This document shows, piece by piece, positions 44,062-52,276 of a DNA stretch of 64,000 nt. Position 1 is the stretch's first letter; each line of letters opens with the position of its first letter. Location of the stretch: contig NZ_OZ035533.1 in the NCBI RefSeq assembly GCF_964033635.1, positions 6,419,001 through 6,483,000 on the forward strand. Direction: 5' to 3'. The notes below the pieces were generated by a model. The model ran no database searches and was not told the origin of the DNA. It worked only from the letters and a program-made list of their open reading frames with translations. The stretch comes from Chitinophaga sp. MM2321 (GTDB lineage Bacteria; Bacteroidota; Bacteroidia; Chitinophagales; Chitinophagaceae). Made by a program: the position numbers and the translations under genes.

Positions 44062-45072
44062 ATGGATTTTTCAACGTGGAAAAATATTGAATTTGCCTAC
44101 CCGGTTTTCTTCTGGCTTTTGCTGCTGATACCGGTGATGATATACTGGCGCCTGGCCCGGCGCAAGCGGCAGCAGGGCGTTATGATGATGTCATCCCTCG
44201 AAGGACTGAAAGGGCTGCCGGTTTCCTGGAAAGTACGTTTCAGGCCAGTGCTGCTGGCGTTGCGACTGCTGGCATTTACAGCATTGGTAACAGCACTTGC
44301 AAGACCACAAACTTCCAATACTTCTGAAAATATAGACAGTGAAGGCATCGATATTGTGATGGCCATAGATATCTCCGGTAGTATGCTGGCAGAGGATCTT
44401 CAGCCGAATCGCATGGAAGCCGCCAAAAAAGTAGCGATGGACTTTGTGGACAAACGTATCAGCGACCGTATCGGGCTGGTAGTGTTTTCCGGCGAAAGCT
44501 TTACACAATGTCCTATCACCACCGATCATGCGGTATTGAAAAATCAGATCATGCAGGTGAAAAGCGGCATGTTACAGGACGGTACCGCCATTGGTATGGG
44601 CCTGGCTACTTCGGTAGATCGCCTGCGCAACAGTCACGTTAAAAGTAAGGTCATCATCCTGCTTACGGATGGTGTAAACAATACAGGGCTTGTAGATCCG
44701 CTCACCGCACTGGAAATAGCCAAAGCATTTAAAATAAGGGTATACACCATCGGGGTAGGAACCATAGGAAAAGCGCCCTTCCCGATGCCTATGTCTGATG
44801 GCAGCGTACAGATGGTGATGCAGGATGTACAGATTGATGAGCCGCTGATGAAAAAGATCTCCAAAGAAACCGGCGGTAAATATTTCCGCGCTACCAGTAC
44901 CGGTGATCTGAAAAATATTTATGGAGAGATTGACCAACTGGAAAAAACCAAAGTGGAGATCACTTCTTATAAACGTTTTGCAGAGCATTTCTTTCCGCTG
45001 GCCATGATTGCACTGGGCTGCATATTGCTGGAAGCGGTATTGCGCTATTCCGTATTCAAAAGCCTGCCATAA
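44062..45072 (+). CDS. BatA-type von Willebrand factor A membrane protein
   Basis: The 336-residue protein has N-terminal membrane helices (about 14-30 and 62-80), a VWA domain with intact metal-ion adhesion site VMAIDISGSMLAEDLQ (D103-x-S105-x-S107), a TDGVNNTG block for the second metal loop and a C-terminal membrane helix (about 312-330). It is expected in the inner membrane with the VWA domain in the periplasm. In classic Bat operons a BatB gene follows; here the next gene is rsgA, so the operon is short. Confidence 0.92.
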   Translation: MDFSTWKNIEFAYPVFFWLLLLIPVMIYWRLARRKRQQGVMMMSSLEGLKGLPVSWKVRFRPVLLALRLLAFTALVTALARPQTSNTSENIDSEGIDIVMAIDISGSMLAEDLQPNRMEAAKKVAMDFVDKRISDRIGLVVFSGESFTQCPITTDHAVLKNQIMQVKSGMLQDGTAIGMGLATSVDRLRNSHVKSKVIILLTDGVNNTGLVDPLTALEIAKAFKIRVYTIGVGTIGKAPFPMPMSDGSVQMVMQDVQIDEPLMKKISKETGGKYFRATSTGDLKNIYGEIDQLEKTKVEITSYKRFAEHFFPLAMIALGCILLEAVLRYSVFKSLP

Positions 45073-45084
45073 TTCCCATTTCAC

Positions 45085-45092
45085 TACCTTTG
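45085..45092 (+). promoter_or_regulatory. -7 element TACCTTTG for rsgA
   Basis: An exact TAnnTTTG match 25 bases before the TTG start of rsgA. It would allow transcription of rsgA independent of the Bat operon. Confidence 0.5.
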
Positions 45093-45117
45093 GGCTTATT
45101 ATAAATAAAAAGGACTA

Positions 45118-46053
45118 TTGCAAGCAACAGTATATAAATCAACGGGTAGCTGGTATGTGGTGAAAACAGCCACGGGTGAAACGTTCCAGGCGCGTATGAA
45201 AGGCGTTTTCAAAATGGATGAATCTATTACCTCTACCAACCCTATTGCGGTAGGCGATGTAGTGGAGATAGAACCCGATGATAGCGACGCCAATGCGAAG
45301 AATGCGATGATAACGGAGATCGGCCCCCGTAAAAACTATATTGTCCGCAGCTCCCCGCACGGGAAAAATAAAAAACATATCGTAGCAGCTAACTTGGATC
45401 AGGCGGTGCTGGTATGCACGGTAAAAGATCCGCGCACTTCACAGGGTTTCATTGACCGCTTTCTGGTTACAGCTGCAGCCTATCATATCCCCGTTATCCT
45501 GGTATTCAATAAAAAAGATATTTACAAAGCCAAAGAGATGGATAAGTACGAAGCCATCGAAGAACTGTATACAGGTATTGGTTACCGGGTGGTGCTGATT
45601 TCCGCTACCACCGGCGATCAGGTAGATGTGGTAAAAGCGATGTTGAAAGATAAAACTACGTTGATGGCCGGCCATTCCGGTGTGGGTAAATCCTCTCTGA
45701 TCAACGACCTGCTGCCTGGCCTGGATCTGAAAACCACGGCTGTAAGCGGCTGGAGTGGCAAGGGTTTGCATACCACCACCTCCGCCGAAATGTACGATCT
45801 GCCTGATGGCGGTTGTTTAATAGATACCCCTGGTGTAAGAGAATTCGGCATCGTAGATATTCCCAAAACGGAGTTGTCTCATTACTTCCTGGAGATGCTG
45901 CCCTACATTCCACAGTGCCAGTTTAATAACTGTATCCATCTCAATGAACCCGGTTGCGCCGTGAAAGTGGCGGTAGAAGCCGGAGAAATAGATGTAGACA
46001 GATATGTAAGCTACGCCACTATCCTGGAAACAATGCGGGAGGAGCTGTACTGA
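45118..46053 (+). CDS. rsgA: Small ribosomal subunit biogenesis GTPase RsgA
   Basis: The 311-residue protein has an N-terminal OB fold (ATVYKSTGSWYVVKTATGE), the circularly permuted GTPase order (NKKD before GHSGVGKSSL before DTPGVREFG) and a C-terminal zinc motif (CQFNNCIHLNEPGC). It checks the maturation of the 30S subunit. The start must be TTG at 45118: an in-frame stop lies four codons upstream and the first in-frame ATG would remove the start of the OB fold. A -7 box lies in front. Confidence 0.94.
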   Translation: MQATVYKSTGSWYVVKTATGETFQARMKGVFKMDESITSTNPIAVGDVVEIEPDDSDANAKNAMITEIGPRKNYIVRSSPHGKNKKHIVAANLDQAVLVCTVKDPRTSQGFIDRFLVTAAAYHIPVILVFNKKDIYKAKEMDKYEAIEELYTGIGYRVVLISATTGDQVDVVKAMLKDKTTLMAGHSGVGKSSLINDLLPGLDLKTTAVSGWSGKGLHTTTSAEMYDLPDGGCLIDTPGVREFGIVDIPKTELSHYFLEMLPYIPQCQFNNCIHLNEPGCAVKVAVEAGEIDVDRYVSYATILETMREELY

Positions 46054-46203
46054 TCAGGCGTGTTTTCCCGGTTTATTGATTTCATCGAATACTTTTTCCG
46101 CCCCCCAGTTACGTTTGGGCAATGGACAACCTTTCTTTTGCGTGCGACAGGCGGGCAAAAGAATAATAGCCAGTAGCAATGCTATCAAGGCGGGTTTGCG
46201 CAT
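46054..46203 (-). CDS. 49-residue mini-lipoprotein B
   Basis: Read on the minus strand, ATG at 46203 opens a 49-codon frame with a signal peptide (MRKPALIALLLAIILLPAC) and lipobox LPAC with cysteine 19. The short mature part begins CRTQKKGCPLPKRNW and ends in a charged tail. The stop codon directly abuts the rsgA stop on the opposite strand. It is a paralogue in layout of the neighbouring 49-residue gene, sharing C-x-x-Q-K-x-G-C-P. I know no family. Confidence 0.7.
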   Translation of the reverse strand: MRKPALIALLLAIILLPACRTQKKGCPLPKRNWGAEKVFDEINKPGKHA

Positions 46204-46212
46204 GATCAGGAT

Positions 46213-46362
46213 TTAAAACAGGCGCATTTGTTTCCCTGCTTTACGGTTCTGCTTTTGCAGGTCTTTTTTATTGTAACTGGTGGCCGGACATCCTGTTTTC
46301 TGCGAAGCGCAGCCGGGAAGCAGGATGCAACCCAAAAGGAGCAGGCAAATAAGTATTTTCAT
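46213..46362 (-). CDS. 49-residue mini-lipoprotein A
   Basis: The minus-strand frame from ATG 46362 has 49 codons: signal peptide MKILICLLLLGCILLPGC, lipobox LPGC with cysteine 18, and a mature part starting CASQKTGCPATSYNKKD. The core C-x-x-Q-K-x-G-C-P is the same as in the next gene, nine bases downstream. The second cysteine may form a disulfide in or between proteins. It lies 44 bases after the gamma-carbonic-anhydrase-like gene on the same strand and may be in its transcript. No known domain. Confidence 0.72.
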   Translation of the reverse strand: MKILICLLLLGCILLPGCASQKTGCPATSYNKKDLQKQNRKAGKQMRLF

Positions 46363-46406
46363 AGGGATATTTGCCTGCAATATAATGTTTTTTTATAACG
46401 TGTGTA

Positions 46407-46940
46407 TTAAGGTTGTTCTACCTTTTCTTCCTGGTACCAGGAAGCGTACATGTTGTAGTTTTTAGAAATGCGGTTGATTTCTCCTTTGATCAGCGCCATA
46501 TCTATATCCTTTACTTTTTTAGCAGGTACACCCGCATAGATAGTACCCGGTTCCACATGTGTTTCACTCAACACCACAGCGCCGGCGGCAATAATACTGT
46601 TGCTGCTGATGTGTGCATTATCCATAATAATAGCACCCATTCCGATCAGTACATCATCATCAATGGTACAACCGTGTAAAATGGCATTGTGGCCTACAGA
46701 CACATTATTCCCTACAATGGTTTTAGATTTCTCATAGGTACAATGGATTACTGCACCATCCTGGATGTTTACATTTTCGCCGAGGCGGATACTGTTTACA
46801 TCTCCGCGCACAACTGCGTTGAACCAGATGGTACAGCCTTTACCCATTATCACATCACCTACAATAGTGGCATTGGGGGCTATAAAACAGTCATCAGCAA
46901 TTTGCGGTGTAAATCCTCTTAATGGTATAATGTTCGGCAT
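46407..46940 (-). CDS. Gamma-carbonic-anhydrase-like hexapeptide protein
   Basis: The 177-residue protein has left-handed beta-helix repeats: APNATIVGDVIMGKGCTIWF, then VVRGDVNSIRLGENVNIQDG and HCTYEKSKTIVGNNVSVGHN. The zinc-ligand histidines occur in AVIHC, VGHNAILHG. This is the YrdA/PaaY type, found widely in bacteria; reaction not certain, although carbonic anhydrase activity is known for close relatives. A -7 box precedes it, and two mini-lipoprotein genes follow. Confidence 0.85.
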   Translation of the reverse strand: MPNIIPLRGFTPQIADDCFIAPNATIVGDVIMGKGCTIWFNAVVRGDVNSIRLGENVNIQDGAVIHCTYEKSKTIVGNNVSVGHNAILHGCTIDDDVLIGMGAIIMDNAHISSNSIIAAGAVVLSETHVEPGTIYAGVPAKKVKDIDMALIKGEINRISKNYNMYASWYQEEKVEQP

Positions 46941-46966
46941 AACAATTTGTTTTAGTGCTTGTCTTA

Positions 46967-46974
46967 CAAATATA
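46967..46974 (-). promoter_or_regulatory. -7 element TATATTTG for gamma-carbonic-anhydrase-like gene
   Basis: The minus-strand reading TATATTTG is an exact TAnnTTTG match, 26 bases before the start at 46940. Confidence 0.5.
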
Positions 46975-47031
46975 ACAATTACTATTTAGCGGTTGTTTTC
47001 TAACTTCGCAAATAACAGCGCAGTAAGTGAT

Positions 47032-48213
47032 ATGAATAACAGGCAACTTTTTTTGCAGCATGTAGCACAAACTTCCGATGCCCCATTGGCACTGGAGATT
47101 GTAAAAGCAGCAGGCATGTATATGTGGGATACATCCGGCAAACAATACCTTGATCTGATAGCCGGTATCAGTGTGTGTAATGTGGGACACTGTCATCCTG
47201 CGGTGGTGAAAGCCATACAGGATCAGGCGCAACAATATATGCACCTGCTCGTGTATGGTGAGTTTGTACAGTCGCCACAGGTGGCCTTTGCCAGCTTGCT
47301 TACCCAGCATCTGCCTGAAAATTTAAATTGTGTATTCTTCACCAACTCCGGTGCTGAAGCGGTAGAAGGGGCCATGAAACTGGCCAAACGCTTTACAGGC
47401 AGAACAGAAATAGCGGCCTTTAACCGCAGTTACCACGGCTCTACACAAGGCGCATTGAGTATCCTGGGTGATGAATACTGGCGTAATGCCTATCGCCCGC
47501 TGTTGCCTGGCATTCAGCACCTGGAATACAACAGCTTTGCATCACTGGAACGGATCACGGAAAACACTGCCGCGGTGATTGCTGAAAGTGTGCAGGCAGA
47601 AGGCGGCGTAAACGTACCACAACGGGAATGGATACACGCACTTCGGGAACGCTGCGCTGCTACAGGCGCCTTACTGGTGCTGGATGAAATTCAGTGCGGC
47701 TTCGGGAGGAACGGCACCCTCTGGGCCTTTGAACAGCTGGGCGTTACACCCGATATACTGCTGCTAGGCAAAGCATTGGGTGGCGGTATGCCATTAGGTG
47801 CTTTCATCTCCTCCCGTGAAACGATGTGGACCCTCACCAATAACCCGGTACTGGGCCATATCACCACCTTTGGCGGACATCCGGTGAATTGCGCTGCCGG
47901 CCTTGCCGGTTTCAAAGCATTGCTGGATGCGCAGTTAATACAGGAAGTAAAGGCAAAGGAACAGGTGTTTTTACAACACCTCAGGCACCCCGCCATAAAA
48001 GCCGTTCGTTCTCTCGGCCTCATGATAGCCGTGGAAATGGAAAGCTTTGCCGCAAATAAAAAAGTGATCGACTATTGTATTGATAAAGGCGTGCTGACAG
48101 ACTGGTTCCTGTTTGCGCCTGAATGTATGCGGATAGCACCACCATTGATTATTACGGAAGAAGAGATCATACATGCCTGCAAAGTGATTTGTGAAGGGCT
48201 GGATAATGCCTGA
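47032..48213 (+). CDS. Class III PLP-dependent aminotransferase (acetylornithine/omega-amino type)
   Basis: ATG at 47032 is preferred over an in-frame TTG at 46993, giving 393 residues. Family motifs: YLDLIAGISVCNVGHCHPAV, FTNSGAEAVEGAMKLAKRFT, the LVLDEIQCGFGRNGTLWAFE block and the PLP lysine in LLLGKALGGGMPLGAF. It transfers an amino group to 2-oxoglutarate or a similar acceptor. Adjacent genes give no pathway hint, and the substrate among acetylornithine, 4-aminobutyrate or related amines cannot be fixed. Confidence 0.88.
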   Translation: MNNRQLFLQHVAQTSDAPLALEIVKAAGMYMWDTSGKQYLDLIAGISVCNVGHCHPAVVKAIQDQAQQYMHLLVYGEFVQSPQVAFASLLTQHLPENLNCVFFTNSGAEAVEGAMKLAKRFTGRTEIAAFNRSYHGSTQGALSILGDEYWRNAYRPLLPGIQHLEYNSFASLERITENTAAVIAESVQAEGGVNVPQREWIHALRERCAATGALLVLDEIQCGFGRNGTLWAFEQLGVTPDILLLGKALGGGMPLGAFISSRETMWTLTNNPVLGHITTFGGHPVNCAAGLAGFKALLDAQLIQEVKAKEQVFLQHLRHPAIKAVRSLGLMIAVEMESFAANKKVIDYCIDKGVLTDWFLFAPECMRIAPPLIITEEEIIHACKVICEGLDNA

Positions 48214-48237
48214 CCTGTCACCTGCGGGTAGCATTTA

Positions 48238-48630
48238 TCAGGAATTGAGGCGGCTCATTTTAAGGACAACCTGTCTGGCAAAAATTTCCAGGATATCATC
48301 TTCCTGAAATTTTATATGATAATAGTATTCACCCAGATCCGTCATTTCATGCAGGTTATTATTTTTTTCAAACCTGCCTCTGAAAAAAAGATCTAAAGTA
48401 TTGCCTCCTGGCGGCTTTCCGGGGTTGAAGACGCAGTTCACAATGGTAGCCTGACTGAAAGTAACAATGATCTTATAGTCATCATTGATAAATCGCATTT
48501 CTACTTTTTTTTCAGCAGCGTTGCAGGATATTTTAATGCATTGATAGTCGTTGTGAAGGTCGTAATATTCGCCATCAATTTCCCCGTTTACCAGGGTTTC
48601 AAATAGTTCGGAATGCGTAATATCTTTCAT
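48238..48630 (-). CDS. Small protein of unknown function coupled to DUF5686 gene
   Basis: The 130-residue protein, starting MKDITHSELFETLVNGEIDG, is probably beta-rich and cytosolic, without signal peptide. Its start codon is two bases after the stop of the DUF5686 gene on the same strand, so translation coupling is likely. I recognise no domain. The C-terminal block EDDILEIFARQVVLKMSRL is the most structured part. Confidence 0.7.
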   Translation of the reverse strand: MKDITHSELFETLVNGEIDGEYYDLHNDYQCIKISCNAAEKKVEMRFINDDYKIIVTFSQATIVNCVFNPGKPPGGNTLDLFFRGRFEKNNNLHEMTDLGEYYYHIKFQEDDILEIFARQVVLKMSRLNS

Positions 48631-48632
48631 AG

Positions 48633-51152
48633 TTAAAACTGAAGCTTAAAGCTGCCAAATACACCGAATCGTTTACTGGCTGCTTCATCGGGCAATGAAC
48701 CCGGTGCTACGCGCCAGATGAAATCCACCCGCAGGAATTTGAAGATATTTTCAATACCGGTACCTACTTCAAGATAAGGATTTCCCTGTAGTGTTTTGAA
48801 AGGATAACCGTTATTCAGGTTGAGCTGTTTGTTGGATTCGGATAAGGAACCAATTACACCTTTGGCCGTCCAGAACTGGCGCCACTTCAGCTTCTTGATC
48901 AACGGGATGTAACCAAAAATACCATTCCCGATGGTGTGTTCCACGTTGAATCCTGCATATTGATCACTGAGGAACTCAAAGCGGTTCATCATATTGAACG
49001 CATACTTATTATAGTAATAAATTTCGTTGCCGGGATGTACTTCCAGCGAAGTATAAGGCACCGTGCCGAAAACTTTTCCACCAAAAACATTATAGTAAAG
49101 TGAACCGAATGGCGGCAGCTTAACGTAGTCGGATACACTGAGTGTCATCCGTTGATACTGCTGTCCGCTATTACCTATTCCGGGTATGCCCAATGCATAT
49201 TTTATTTCTGTGATCGGGTATTTGCTGCCCAGGCTTACACGGTAGTAGTTGCCTTCCAGGAACTGTTCATGAAAAGCATAACGGAGTCTTAACTCTACTT
49301 CCGTTGTGGTGAGCGGATCACGGCCATTTGGCTCTTTGGGGAAGTAGGCTGCTGTAGGCAATGGTTCATAAGGCCGGGCCTTTTTATGGATCAGCGATAC
49401 CTGGTGCGAAAAGCCACTGTAGTATTCTTTAAAAAACTCAACGCGCTTCTCTTCTATCAAAAGAAATTTTTGTGGTACACCACCTTTCCGGATAGCCAGC
49501 GTGAAAATATTATCGGTACCCACTTCATCATAATAGTGCGAGCCATTGTCGAGATCCTTTGTATAGGCGCCATAGACGTACATCCGCGGATGTCTTTTCA
49601 ACAGCCATAAGGCAGACATTTTTCCTTTATACACCTGATCTTTAAAACCATAGGCAAGATAGCCATAGAGATAGAGATCCTTATTGAATTTAGGTGTGGT
49701 GCCGAGGTCGAGCCGCAAACGGAAACCTTCCAGCCTGTTTTGTGAAAACAGGTAATAGTAAGGACCCCACTCTATTGGTCCGAATGGCTTATAGCCGGTG
49801 GCCAGAAACCGGATGGTGTTGGAATATTTCTGGAACAGGGGCATACGTTGCAAGGTATCTATCATCTTATAAATACCTACTTCATTTTTATTCAGGTCTT
49901 CCGGGCGGTTATCATCCCAGAAGGCATCTTTCCGGTCGCGTGCACTATCGAGAACAACTACACTCTCCGGATATTTTTTATCATGGAAGATGTTGGTCGC
50001 GGCGGTATCATTGGTGACGACACTATCATAGCTAGTGGTTTTCCTACCAATGAATTCAAATGTTTTTCCCGGCCTCGGGCTGGGTGCCCAGAAGTCGGCA
50101 ATAAATTTATCTTTATACAGGAACCAGCTGCTATCTTTCAACTGGCGGAACTCCTGTACCATACTGACTTTGTGTATAAAGTTGATATTGGCATCCTTTG
50201 GCACAGATAAAGTAGTTTTCTGCACGGCGTAGGTAGTGTCGTGTACCCACAGGTCGCCAATAAATGTATTCTCTCCTTTTCGTTTAGGCGTAAAGTTTAG
50301 TTTGATGAAACGCTGGCCGCTCACATATTGCGTATCTGCAATTTTATAATCGTAGTAAAAAGCGCCGTTGTGATGAATAGGGCTTACAAACTGTTTATCA
50401 AATACCGGGATGAAATTATCATACACATTTACGTTCTGGTACATCGCACCGAGGAACTTGGTTACGCTTTCATTGTCGATGCCGGAAGTGCGGGCTGCCT
50501 TAATAATTTCTTTTGTTTTGCGCGGATTAGCCTGGTAATAATAATCAGACAGCGATTCGGTGAGGAAGATGGGTAGAAAGGGTTTGTCTTCCGAAGTACT
50601 GTCGATATTATCAAGAATAAAAGCGAATGGTTTGGTGAAGCGGTTCTTTGATAGTTTATCCTTGTTCAGGTTTTTCATATCCAGTTCCAGCTTATTATAC
50701 ACCTCGTATTTATAATTATCGAGACGGTTATAATTATTTTCCGGTTTATGTTTTACGATCTGTTTCAGGAGAATAAGCGCGAAGTTTACGTTGGCTTTTA
50801 TTTCATATGTTTTGAGAGAAACATCGGAGCGGGTAACTTCAAAATCGATGGTTTGTTCTTTCTGTTCCCGGCTGACCGGCATTTTAAGGATGGTATACCC
50901 CATTACCCTTACCAGTATTGAATCTGATGGGATAACATTTAATTCAAACAAGTATTTACCTTCCGCATTGCTCACCATACCTGTTTGCGTACCAACAAAC
51001 TGTAGCGTGGCGAAAGGGATGATTTCCTGAGAGTGGGCGTCCCTTACAACTCCGCTAACCTTATACTGCTGCGCCATCAATCCCGAACAACAAACACTTA
51101 CGCCAATAATTACTGCTAATATTCTTTTCCAACCAAGCATATCTGACAACAA
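48633..51152 (-). CDS. DUF5686 outer-membrane protein with carboxypeptidase-regulatory-like domain
   Basis: The 839-residue product has a signal peptide ending LMAQ (near residue 27), a regulatory-like beta domain (YKVSGVVRDAHSQEIIPFAT, about 30-115), a long middle region of DUF5686 type (ILLKQIVKHKPENNYNRLDN, about 127-146, then YKYEVYNKLELD) and a C-terminal barrel ending in FGSFKLQF, with an aromatic last residue. It is a surface or outer-membrane protein of Bacteroidota; the exact function is unknown. ATG at 51140 is an alternative start with a better signal peptide. Confidence 0.85.
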   Translation of the reverse strand: MLSDMLGWKRILAVIIGVSVCCSGLMAQQYKVSGVVRDAHSQEIIPFATLQFVGTQTGMVSNAEGKYLFELNVIPSDSILVRVMGYTILKMPVSREQKEQTIDFEVTRSDVSLKTYEIKANVNFALILLKQIVKHKPENNYNRLDNYKYEVYNKLELDMKNLNKDKLSKNRFTKPFAFILDNIDSTSEDKPFLPIFLTESLSDYYYQANPRKTKEIIKAARTSGIDNESVTKFLGAMYQNVNVYDNFIPVFDKQFVSPIHHNGAFYYDYKIADTQYVSGQRFIKLNFTPKRKGENTFIGDLWVHDTTYAVQKTTLSVPKDANINFIHKVSMVQEFRQLKDSSWFLYKDKFIADFWAPSPRPGKTFEFIGRKTTSYDSVVTNDTAATNIFHDKKYPESVVVLDSARDRKDAFWDDNRPEDLNKNEVGIYKMIDTLQRMPLFQKYSNTIRFLATGYKPFGPIEWGPYYYLFSQNRLEGFRLRLDLGTTPKFNKDLYLYGYLAYGFKDQVYKGKMSALWLLKRHPRMYVYGAYTKDLDNGSHYYDEVGTDNIFTLAIRKGGVPQKFLLIEEKRVEFFKEYYSGFSHQVSLIHKKARPYEPLPTAAYFPKEPNGRDPLTTTEVELRLRYAFHEQFLEGNYYRVSLGSKYPITEIKYALGIPGIGNSGQQYQRMTLSVSDYVKLPPFGSLYYNVFGGKVFGTVPYTSLEVHPGNEIYYYNKYAFNMMNRFEFLSDQYAGFNVEHTIGNGIFGYIPLIKKLKWRQFWTAKGVIGSLSESNKQLNLNNGYPFKTLQGNPYLEVGTGIENIFKFLRVDFIWRVAPGSLPDEAASKRFGVFGSFKLQF

Positions 51153-51246
51153 TATTAGATTATTTACTGCTAATCTGTATCGAAGGTATCCTATAGGTAA
51201 CGCAGTTATAACAAAAAATTATATTTTAAAATGTGATATTTTTAAG

Positions 51247-51254
51247 TAGCTTTG
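51247..51254 (+). promoter_or_regulatory. -7 element TAGCTTTG for the membrane-protein operon
   Basis: An exact TAnnTTTG match 21 bases before the ATG at 51276. It supports the ATG and rejects the GTG at 51264. Confidence 0.55.
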
Positions 51255-51275
51255 TAGCGCAAAGTGCTTTTTTGT

Positions 51276-51926
51276 ATGACAGACGATCAACAACATCTGC
51301 AAACGTTAAGTGACATCAGGAAATTGATGGAACGTAGCAGCCGCTTTATCTCTCTCAGTGGGCTGAGTGGCATCTCTGCCGGGATCAGTGCGCTGATAGG
51401 TGCTGGTCTGGCGCATACCTGGCTGGTGGACTACTATCACCGGTGGGATGCCAGTGGTGTATATAATGATGCGGACTATGCCTCGCTGAAGTTTCGCCTG
51501 GTTGTACTGGCGCTGTGTGTGCTGGTGGCAGCTTTATGTGGTGGCACCTTTTTTACCTGGCGCAGGGCAAGACGGAATAATCTTCCTATCTGGGATGTTA
51601 CCGCGCGTAAAGTGTTGGTGAACGTAGCTATTCCGCTGGCGGCCGGTGGTGCTTTTATAGCAGGACTGCTATATAATCACCTGGAGTCATTGGTGGCGCC
51701 CAGTTGTCTTGTTTTTTACGGATTGGCGCTGATCAATGGCAGCAAATATACTTTACCGGATGTGCGTTACCTGGGCATACTGGAAGCGTTACTGGGAATC
51801 GTTAACCTGTTCTTTTTGCGGAAGGGCTTGTATTTCTGGGCTGTAGGGTTTGGTTTGCTGCACATTATTTATGGTGCATTGATGTGGTGGAAATATGAAA
51901 GGAAAGGGGGAGCTTTCAATCAATAA
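51276..51926 (+). CDS. Small polytopic membrane protein, function unknown
   Basis: ATG at 51276 gives 216 residues with about six membrane helices, preceded by a short cytoplasmic stretch (HLQTLSDIRKLMERSSRFIS). The helix GLSGISAGISALIGAGLAHTW is glycine rich. No named family recognised. The winged-helix gene starts one base after its stop codon, so the two are translationally coupled and probably functionally linked, with the membrane protein as a possible sensor or partner. Confidence 0.75.
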   Translation: MTDDQQHLQTLSDIRKLMERSSRFISLSGLSGISAGISALIGAGLAHTWLVDYYHRWDASGVYNDADYASLKFRLVVLALCVLVAALCGGTFFTWRRARRNNLPIWDVTARKVLVNVAIPLAAGGAFIAGLLYNHLESLVAPSCLVFYGLALINGSKYTLPDVRYLGILEALLGIVNLFFLRKGLYFWAVGFGLLHIIYGALMWWKYERKGGAFNQ

Positions 51927-51927
51927 C

Positions 51928-52224
51928 ATGAATCCAATCGGTAATTTAAATAAGATTTTTGAAAGCCGTATACGCCTGGGCGTTATGAGCATATTGATGG
52001 TAAACAATGAGATCAATTTTAATGATCTCAAACAAATGTTGGAAGTAACAGATGGAAATCTGGCCTCCCACCTTAATACGCTGGAAGAAAACGGTTATAT
52101 CAAAGTATACAAAGGGTTTATTGGCCGCAAAACCAATACCACCTATGCTATTACGGCTACTGGTGAGAAAGCTTTTAAAGGACATCTTATTGCATTGGAA
52201 AATATGATCAAGTTCACAAAATAA
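51928..52224 (+). CDS. Winged-helix transcriptional regulator (HTH_34-like)
   Basis: The 98-residue protein is a short winged helix: LNKIFESRIRLGVMSILMVN, NDLKQMLEVTDGNLASHLNTLEENGYIKV (recognition helix) and a wing FIGRKTNTTYAIT. It matches the MarR/HTH_34 type of Bacteroidota regulators that sit before CreD-like genes. ATG at 51928 follows the membrane-protein stop by one base; a longer frame from 51895 would overlap it. creD follows 52 bases on. Confidence 0.85.
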   Translation: MNPIGNLNKIFESRIRLGVMSILMVNNEINFNDLKQMLEVTDGNLASHLNTLEENGYIKVYKGFIGRKTNTTYAITATGEKAFKGHLIALENMIKFTK

Positions 52225-52276
52225 TTTTTTTTGTCTTTACACTTTGAAATACAAAGCACTTTTAAATCTTACAACC

